DNA of 64,000 bases. It comes from Anaspis maculata. Its lineage: Eukaryota; Arthropoda; Insecta; Coleoptera; Scraptiidae. Under the pieces are notes generated by a model that made no database searches, was not told where the DNA came from, and worked only from the letters and a program-made list of their open reading frames with translations. The stretch spans positions 35,323,979-35,387,978 of the forward strand of contig OX421963.1 in the NCBI GenBank assembly GCA_949128115.1, read 5' to 3'. Position numbers and translations under genes: made by a program. Position 1 is the first letter of the stretch. Each line of letters begins with the position of its first letter. This document shows positions 44,901 through 53,900 of the stretch, one piece after another.

Positions 44901-47900
44901 TATTTGGCAAGTTACGCCGTCCTAACTTTTGCGCCTGGAACTTGGTATCGAGCCCTTATCTATTAATACGATTCTGGCCAATAAATCGGGCATGCATGCG
45001 CCACTCAAAAGGCAGTGAAGCCAAACCTTTCTCAAAAGCAGCTCCCGGGAATGAGGTCCCTCGATCAGGGACACCGTCCAGCTTAAAATGAGAGATACTT
45101 TAATAACTTTCTCTGGACGGTCCTCTATCTGGCTCATGTATTTCGCGTAATCTGGCGACCAAACGCAGGAAGCATAATCAGGCCCTCCCCTTCGCTACGC
45201 CACTGGCCATTGCCTGTGCAGAAGCCTCACTTCATCTCCAGTGATGCCAACCCAAGGTCGGACCAAGCGAGAGTCGGAGTAATGATAAGTCGGAACAAGC
45301 CGACGCACCCGTTAGAGCAGGACAAAGAAACAGACCTATAGTGTCAAGTGTAATAGGCACACGAACGGAAGTATGTGGAAGGAAAGTGGTAGGGTGGTGA
45401 TGTGGGAGAGGGGTGAGGTGGTGAATTGCTTGATATTTTCGCGGCAAATTTATAATCAGAAAAACCAGGATTTTGCTTGAGATTAGGACAAATCAGTATT
45501 TTTTGCTCAAAATCAGGACAAATCAGTACATGAACGTAAAACAGGACAAAGGTGTAAAAATCTAAACCTGTCCTCACCAAATCAGGACGGTTGGTCACCT
45601 TAGCAAAGGCGCATCCACAATCCACATCCCAGTCACATCCCTTCCGTTCAACGTGAATGAGGATTTTCTAGAGAGACGGATTTTCAGTCTCTCTGGGATT
45701 TTCGGGAGCTGCGCGGCCTCTGGTGGTCTTTTTGTGAAGTGTCAACTGTGGTAACTAAATTGTTACGTTGTTCTGAATTGTCGTCATGTGTTTACCAATT
45801 GTCTTTCTATTTACGTTGTGTGCAGTGTGCACTATTTTTACTGCTAACTTTTCCAGTTTTGAGTATGGGCCAGTGAGCCTTGAGTAAATGTGTTGGCTGT
45901 TTATAGTGAAAGCGACAATTTGAGACTCGCCCAGCAGGAAGCAACAAGCGGCCATGAATCCATTTTGTGTTGAAGACTTCATGACTACGCTAGAGATTTA
46001 ACTCAAGCCAAGCTTCCATTATTTTGCTTGTTTTCATTTGTTTACGCCAGACCAAAAAATAATTCAGCCTACCTTCATGGTCAAAACGTCGATGACGCAG
46101 TTCATGATGGCCTCTCTGTGACCTTCACCAACCAAAACGTCGCTCTTGACCTCGTCCAAAAGAGCGCCGTACGCTTCCAAACAACACATCACAACTGCCC
46201 TTTCCTCGTCCAGTCTTATCAGCTCAGCACACTTTGGCACAAACATTTGCAGCGCTTTGTACAAGGCCTGCTTGGTCTCGTTCGTATTAATGTTGTACAA
46301 GGCGATGCAGAATTGGAGCAGAGCTTCGACGGAAGCTTTCCTGATGTCATCTTGCGGATAATTGATGAGCTTGAAAATTTCTTCGAAGCTTTTTTCGATG
46401 TACGGCAAAAATGCAGCTCTGGAAACAAAAAATACGAAAGAAACACGGTGAGCCTTTTAGTCTCGTTTTATTTTTGAACTTACCCAGTATTGATGCAGAT
46501 TTCACGCAAAGCCAAGCACGCTTGTTCTTTTTCTTCATTGTAGGAATTCTCGACCGAATAGCGACAGTGAGCAGAATGGTCGCTACTCGAGGAGGCGACG
46601 TCGAGGTCTTCTTCTTCATCATCGTCATCTTCGTCCGACAGCTCTCCGTAGACGTCAAGTTCTTCCTTTTCTTCTTCTTCATAGTGTGTCTTTTGAAAAC
46701 ATCAATATTAACTCAGTTATTACTGTCATCAGTCAATTTGCCTTGAAGCTTTATTAAGTACTTTAGACTTGAGTACATGAAACAGCGTTCAAAACGATTG
46801 TCAAAAATACAAGCACTGCAGCAGTTTTATGTACGAAAATCATGGTGTAAAATTTGTCGGGTCCAAAAAATCATATCAGTCAATTTTGAGTTGATTTTTT
46901 CATAAAATATTCAAGTGTGGCTGGGAATACAGGTTATTCAGTGATTCATCAAAACCGATTATTAATACATACAAAATAACGGAGTTATGGCCTGCGGGAT
47001 TATTTACCAAACACCGTGAGTGTGTAATGCCATTCCTCTGCAAGTGTTGATTCTCTGATTAAGATAAATGCCCAAAAATCTTGGGGCTCGATATCGTGTT
47101 AGAGGCGCAAAGTTGCGACGGCGTATGCCAAATACAGCAGCCTGATTGGGTGACTGAGCTTGTTGCACGCCATCACTTCCGGCGATCTGACCTCTAACAT
47201 GATATTGAGTCATTAGCCACTAGAGTACTCGGAACACCAGAGAGACCTGTGGGCGGAGCCTAACTTCGCGAACTGAGTTCATTTAGTGGTGTACCTAGAT
47301 TTGCAGTGGGATTTTAGGCTCGCCTGTGACCTGGTAATGGTCCACCACTCCAGCTGACGGTGTTGCTTCCCCTATTTCAACACACGGACTCGTCCAAAAC
47401 GATTTTTGTTTTTCTGTTCAGCCCCGCCCACAGGTCCCTGTGGTGTGCCGTCAACTCTACAACGTTACTGTTACTTGACTTCTGAGAAGGGCAATTATTA
47501 GAGAGTTTAAAGTGAAAGAGACTTACAACAATGCCTTCACTACTCTGAATGCTGTCGATCATTTGCTCAATGACTTTGGGCAGAGCCGGACTGATTTCTT
47601 CTTTCATCACAATGGCGAGCGCCGCGAACAGCGCATAGACTGCTTTCCGCACGTCAGGGTCGTCAGTTGTTTCGGAAATGCGCAGACCCAACTGGAGCGA
47701 TTCGGACGCCAATGGTTTGAAGTTCTCGGTTCCGATGAATTGTGCGACCACAGCCAAAGATTCTGAGCAACAAAATAATTGATACAGGGCTTTGCTGTAC
47801 AAAGGATGGTCCAAGAGAGCTCAAGAATGCCTAGGCTTTCGCTCAGAGATTGAACACTTGAAACTGAGCTATCGAACTAAAAGTCTCGCTCAACAATCAG

Positions 47901-50900
47901 CAGAGGCATGAAAATTAAAATTTGTAGAAAACATGAATAAAACGTTTCATTAGTAATCGCGAATAGAGACAAATAGTAAGAAACTAAACTGAAAGGCTCG
48001 TATGTGCAGCGTTAAAAACGACAAAATGTAAACAGTTAAGTGAACTGAAAAGCTTTTCTGATAATCGCCACAAACGGGTTGAACCTTAGCAAGCGGATGA
48101 TAGCGGGATCGATTCTTCACCATGGGGACCTTTTTCTGACATTCTCCTTTTTCTTCTTCTGCTATATTGCGGCCTTTGAAGAGTTTTTTTTTGACTCGCC
48201 TACCGGCAGAAATCGGTCATCCCGTGGCCCGCTGGTATCAGCCGGCCAGCCACGGAGAAAATTAAAAACAAATACTTACCAATTGCGTAGCTTTGCAGCT
48301 CGTGTATTCCGGAATTGGGATCCGAATTGATGTACAAATTCAAAACTTCGATGATCCTTTGGAAGTACGGAAGCATTCCTTCTTTGACGGCACTGGCGGC
48401 AGATCCCAGGGTGCTCAGGGCGATTCGTTTCAGTTGCAACGACCAACCGTTGGGATCGAGGGCCACGAACAGCCTGTCCATCAACGTCGGCAGATAAGGC
48501 ATCAGACCTTCGTCAAGGTTCTCGCAGAACGTTTCCAGAGCATAGAAAAGACGATCCAAACTGGCCGGTTCGGTCTTTTCGTTTTCCATTTGTGCGAAAA
48601 CTTGACCCAGATACTCGAAGAGGACAGGCAAAAGTTCAGCGGCGTATTGACTGATCTCGGGCTGGAATTCGATGAACGTTCGTTTTGTTTTCACATCAAC
48701 AAAAATGACTACTACACAAACCTGCAAATGTTCCGCGAACTGGCCCAAAGCAAAGAACGCCGCATTTCTGACGACGGCATTTGGGTTGTGAATGGCGTTG
48801 CACACGCATTTCAAGAAGGGCTCCAAGTACTTGTGTCTGATCCTTTCGGAACAACCCTCGGCGAGCACGGCCAGCGACAGGTACGCAGCTTTCTGGGCGT
48901 AAATGTCGTTGCCCTGGATGGCCGGTTCGACTCTGGTCAACAGATACGGCACGACCTTGTCCGAGGGTATGTGCAAAGCGATCAGATCCAGAGTTTGGGT
49001 GGCTATGGTTATGGACGTGAACTGATCCGGATCGCCGAGGAAGTACTCTTCGTTCACGTCATCGTCGGGTTGTTGAGCCATTAGCTGGATCAGTACGTCG
49101 ATGATCGGCTCGACCAATTTGTTCTTTTGGATGGCTTTGCCTTTGGAACGGATCAACCATCCCACCACGCTGATGGCTTTGATTTGGACGGTAGTGGGCA
49201 TTAAATTATTGCTACCTGTGAAAGTCGACCAATCTCTTTTAAAACGGGTGAAAATACAATACAATAAAATACAAAAATTGATATTGCGCTAGGTCTCACT
49301 GAGGAGCTCGACAAATTGAAACAGACTTGTGACAGAGAAAAGCCATTCTACACAGAAGAACCATTCAATTCACAACATTATAGTCTTGACTTGCGGAAGA
49401 GAATACATATTTCGGTCTTGGCAAAAAAAAGTTCAGGGAACAAATGCATCAGTCAACTTCGCACCCACCTCGTCCGCATCCTCCGCTTTTGTCACTTACC
49501 TAGGCGACCAACTGGGCAGCACGCAACAACCGAGTATTGCCGAGTAGTAACGTAGGGCTATACTGGTACAATCGAATGATGAATGAATGTTTCCAACAAC
49601 TATAGAATTACTCATTATTATTCAGACAAAATATAGTTTAATTATCAAATAAAAATTATATTTCATTGCGTTGGTTGAACTGTAATTCCAAAAATATTGA
49701 AAAATCGAAATTTTTAGACGAAGGCAGGAAGGCGGCTGAAAATCAATCGTAAAAAAGCGAATGAATAAATTTTAACCTATTGAATAATTCGAATATGTAA
49801 CAACTACTGAATAAATCGATAGTTTTTATTCGATTGCGCCCATCACTACATCCATCTCATTTTATTTTCAATGTCTCTGTCAAGTGGTGTTTCTCTGTAT
49901 AACCGCCGTTCGTGCTCAAATTCAATAAAATATTAATATTTACCTATTCGAAGGCACATGTCCACAATCAGCCTGATGTGCGGCACCACAACAGCCACAG
50001 CATAATCAATCAGTTCTTCTAAAATCTCAAACAGTTCACAAGCCCTTTTTTCATCCTCTTGAGCGAAAGCGTTGATTATTTCCAGGATTCTTGGAAGCAA
50101 ATTGTGGTACACAGTTACCAGCTGGAATTGCATATTGCATGTTAGTGATAAAGTCAAATTTGTAGGGCTTATAAAGGGTTTTCCAATAAAAAGTTTCATT
50201 GTGGATTTTGCGACATTTTTTAACCATATACTAGATTGCTGTGATTTCTTGACGTATGTCAAGCTAAAACTACACCATTTTCGAAAATGGAGAGATATTC
50301 GCTTCAACAACGGCTAGAAATAGTGAATTCACTATTTCGGTGAACATTTCGCGACTACAGTAGGCCGAGTTCGTGCGGCGACTACAGTAGGCCGAGTTCG
50401 TGCGGATTTCGCAACGGAGCACCTTCTCGCACAACCATCGTGAACCTAATCACAAAATTTGAGCAAAGTGGTCAAGTCATTAATGTGAAGATGCCAGTCC
50501 GTCGTCGCAGAATCAGGTCAGCTGAAAATATTGCTGCTTTAGCTGAAAGTATCGCAGAAGACCCCCGTCTATCAATTCCGAGACGTTCACAACAGTTGGG
50601 CATCTCACAGCCACTCTGCATCGTATTCTGCATAAAGATCTTCTCCAACATTGAATATTGCCAATATTGGACGGGCGCTACAAGCCACACAAGCCAGGAA
50701 ACAATAAGGCTATCACGTGAAAAATTTCCAGGGCGCGTCATTTCCCGAAATGGTGACATTAATTGGCCACCCAGATCTTGTGATTTAACCCCGCTGGATT
50801 TTCTTCTGTAGGGCTACGTGAAATCTGAAGTGTATGCTAATAATCCAGTGGCAATTAAAGCCCCGAAGAACAATACTGAAGCCGTTATTAACGAAATAGG

Positions 50901-53900
50901 ACCTAATTTGTGCGAGAACGTCATGAGGAACTTTCTTAAAAGAATAACCTCTTGTAGAGGTATTAGATGTTGTGTTTCATACATAAATGATGAAGTTTTT
51001 ACTTTAAATTGAAACTAAAATATAAGCTGAACGTATATTGGTTATCTTAAAACTACACCACAATTTTTTTGTATTCTCTTTTGCCAACCGGTTTCGCCTT
51101 TCGGCATCGTCAGGGCTTGTATAATATTTAAAAGGTATTATTTTTCGAAGAAATTTGTGAAAGTTTTGACATTTGTCAAAAATTAATTAAAATTATAATA
51201 GAATTATAATAAATTATAAAATTAATTTTAAATTAGTTATTTAAAAATTAATTAATTTTTGACAAAAGTCAAAACTTTTACAAATTTCTTCGAAAAAGAA
51301 TACCTTTTAAACATTATACAACCCCTGACGATGCTGAAAAGCGAAGCCGGTTGGCAAAAGAGAATACAAAAAAATTGTGGTGTAGTTTTAAAATAACCAA
51401 TACAAGGGTGTCCGTTTTTCGAGGCTAAGCATGGGTATCTCGCTTATCTTTAGAGATACAGAGTCGGTTAAATAAGAAAAAAGTTGCGAATTTTCATGAC
51501 GATCAATGATCCGAAAAGATATTTGACTTGTCAGTTTCAGTTTTCGAGATATCGAGAAAAAACAGAAATTTGTAATTTTTGTTTCAATTTTTTATTTGAA
51601 AAACGGTTGAAGATAGCTTTTTCTAACTAAGACATAGTGGAGGCACTTTTCCAAGGGGAATTCAATGTTGCCAAAATCTTCATTCTAGCTTTCAAAACAA
51701 CCCAAATATGACATTTAACTTTTTTTCTCTTATGGGCGCCATATTGGATTTTGACATTTTTAAATACAATATTTTTTTCTGGTTACAACGATGTGTCACA
51801 TGCCAGCGTTGAATTCATGCCTTCAAGCAAAAAATTTTATTTTTATTTTTCAAAGAGTGCTTTGGAAACAAAATCAGCTCCGACAATGAAAAAAACGTAA
51901 ATGTTGAACATTTATCTAACATTGACATGTGGCACATCGTTGTAACCAGAAAAGAATACCGTATTCAAAACTATCAAAATCCAATATGGCGCCCATTAGA
52001 GAAAAATGTTGAATGTCGTATCTCGGTTGCTTTGAAAGCTAGAATAAAGATTTTGGCAGCTTTGAATTCCCCTTGAAAGAGTGCCCTGACAATGTCTAGA
52101 TTAGAAAAGGCCACCTTCAACTGTTTTTTGAAGAAAAAATGAAAACAAAAATTCAAATTCCGGTTTTTTCTCGATATCTCAAAAACTAAAATCGATACGT
52201 CAAATTTCTTTTTGGATCATTGATCGTCATGGAAATGCGCAACTTTTTCGTAATTTAACCGACTTTGTATCTCTCAAGATAAGCGAGATACCCATGCTTA
52301 GCCTCGAAAAACGGACAGCCTGTATATGTACGTTCAACTTTATACAACACCACTGCAAGATTAAATGGATTTTCACTTATTTATAAAATATAAGCATTTT
52401 TTTCAATGATATTTTTTTTAAATAATTCAAAACGAAACTTCTTATTGGAAAACCCTTTAGTACTATATGGTACTATCTTGAAATTTGGTTGATTCAATTT
52501 TCCCAAATCTTCCTTGAGGAAAAACCTCTAGCAGTCTGATTATTTTGCTGATTGATCCTTTCGCGGTTATGAACCTTTTCATTTTTATATTCCGCCATCA
52601 CCTGTATCCGGTATCATATTCAACTTCTATAAAACATGAGCGATTCCGATAAAACTTTGAACCTACCCGTACTCTTGTCACGCGTAAACCAGCATCATCT
52701 GATAAATTTCAATTGCACAGCTTTTCCAACTGTCTTGAATTAATTTCAACTGACCCGACCTCACTCACTGATAAGATGTACAGTCCAGTCCATTTTTTTC
52801 AAAGTCCATTGTGGTGCAAATGGTAAACACCTTCGCATTCACGGTGCATGCAAAGGTGTGTGCCATTTGCACCACAATGGACTGTAATGTATTATCGCGG
52901 CCAACAAATTTCGAACAGTCTATTTCCTCATGTGTTACGAAACTCGCTAGAGACCATGATGCGCGAATAAGACACACCTGCACAAGTGACTATGAAGCCA
53001 TGCAACAACAACTGGCAGCGAGTACTTTAAAAAATTCCATATACAGGCTGGTCCACGTTTTAGTCGACAAACTTGGCAGGCTGATAGAGGATAAAAAAAG
53101 AAGTCGACTCACTCCAAAAAGTACCTATCTAAAATGCATATCAAGAAAGTTACAGGCCTTCAAAGTAGAAGAAATTTTTTTTTTAATAATAACTTTTGAA
53201 CAGCATGACCGATTCTGCTCAAATTTTGCACATGTGGTTGAAAAACACGTCCCCAGTGATTTCTAGAAATTTTTTTTGTCTGAATGACGCAGTGCCGTAG
53301 ATTTATGGGGGATACTCACCCTCTTACACCCCACTTTCTACGCTACTGGATATTCTGGAAAACCGATGAAAGTATTAAATTCCGCGTTCAATTCTGAAGG
53401 GAAAATTGGCGTGTCATTCCTACATTTGGAACAACGGTTTCTGAGATATTTGTGTTTAAAAAGTTTCATAAACACAGAATTACGCAAATGTTTCAAAATT
53501 CGAGCAAGCTTTGATCCATTCACTTCAAACTTTTTTCAATTCAAAGTTTATTGATCCATAATTTATTGGCTCATAAAAAACTGAGAATTGGTTGTAGAAG
53601 TTCATAATTTCACTTTGGACTGGAACATTTTTTGTGAAAAATGACACAATCAATACTTTTTGTTGGAAAGTTACACCCCCCCCCCCTCAAAGCGAAAATG
53701 GGATTTTTCTTGAACGGGGTAAAACTTGTCCTTGAATCAAATATTTTGAAAAATTCCGTTACGGGATGTAAAGATTCGAGATTGGAGATCAAAGATTTGA
53801 TCTCGTTCCAAGTACTCGTTTTATTTAAAATTGGGAATATGATTATCAATGTCCAAACATACATATAGTGGTTAGGGCTCGTAGAGTCATAATACAACCA

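Larger units (their letters stand above)
50174..52457 (+). mobile_element. Mariner-like element with two nested insertions, IPO4 intron 4
   Basis: The ends AAGGGTTTTCCAATAAAAAG and CTTCTTATTGGAAAACCCTT are ~25-bp TIRs, with TA outside both (50172-50173 and 52458-52459). The transposase remnant starts at 50287. Two other TIR elements lie between its coding end and its right TIR (51036-51400 and 51401-52324). Without them the element would be about 1.0 kb. Confidence 0.9.

Noticed and set aside
46347..46682. 111-codon Lys-rich - strand ORF
   Set aside because: Out-of-frame reading of importin-4 exon 9; the frame that continues the importin-4 alignment gives the acidic loop instead.
48293..49084. 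263-codon + strand ORF
   Set aside because: It is the antisense of importin-4 exons 6 and 7, crosses their intron, and resembles no family.
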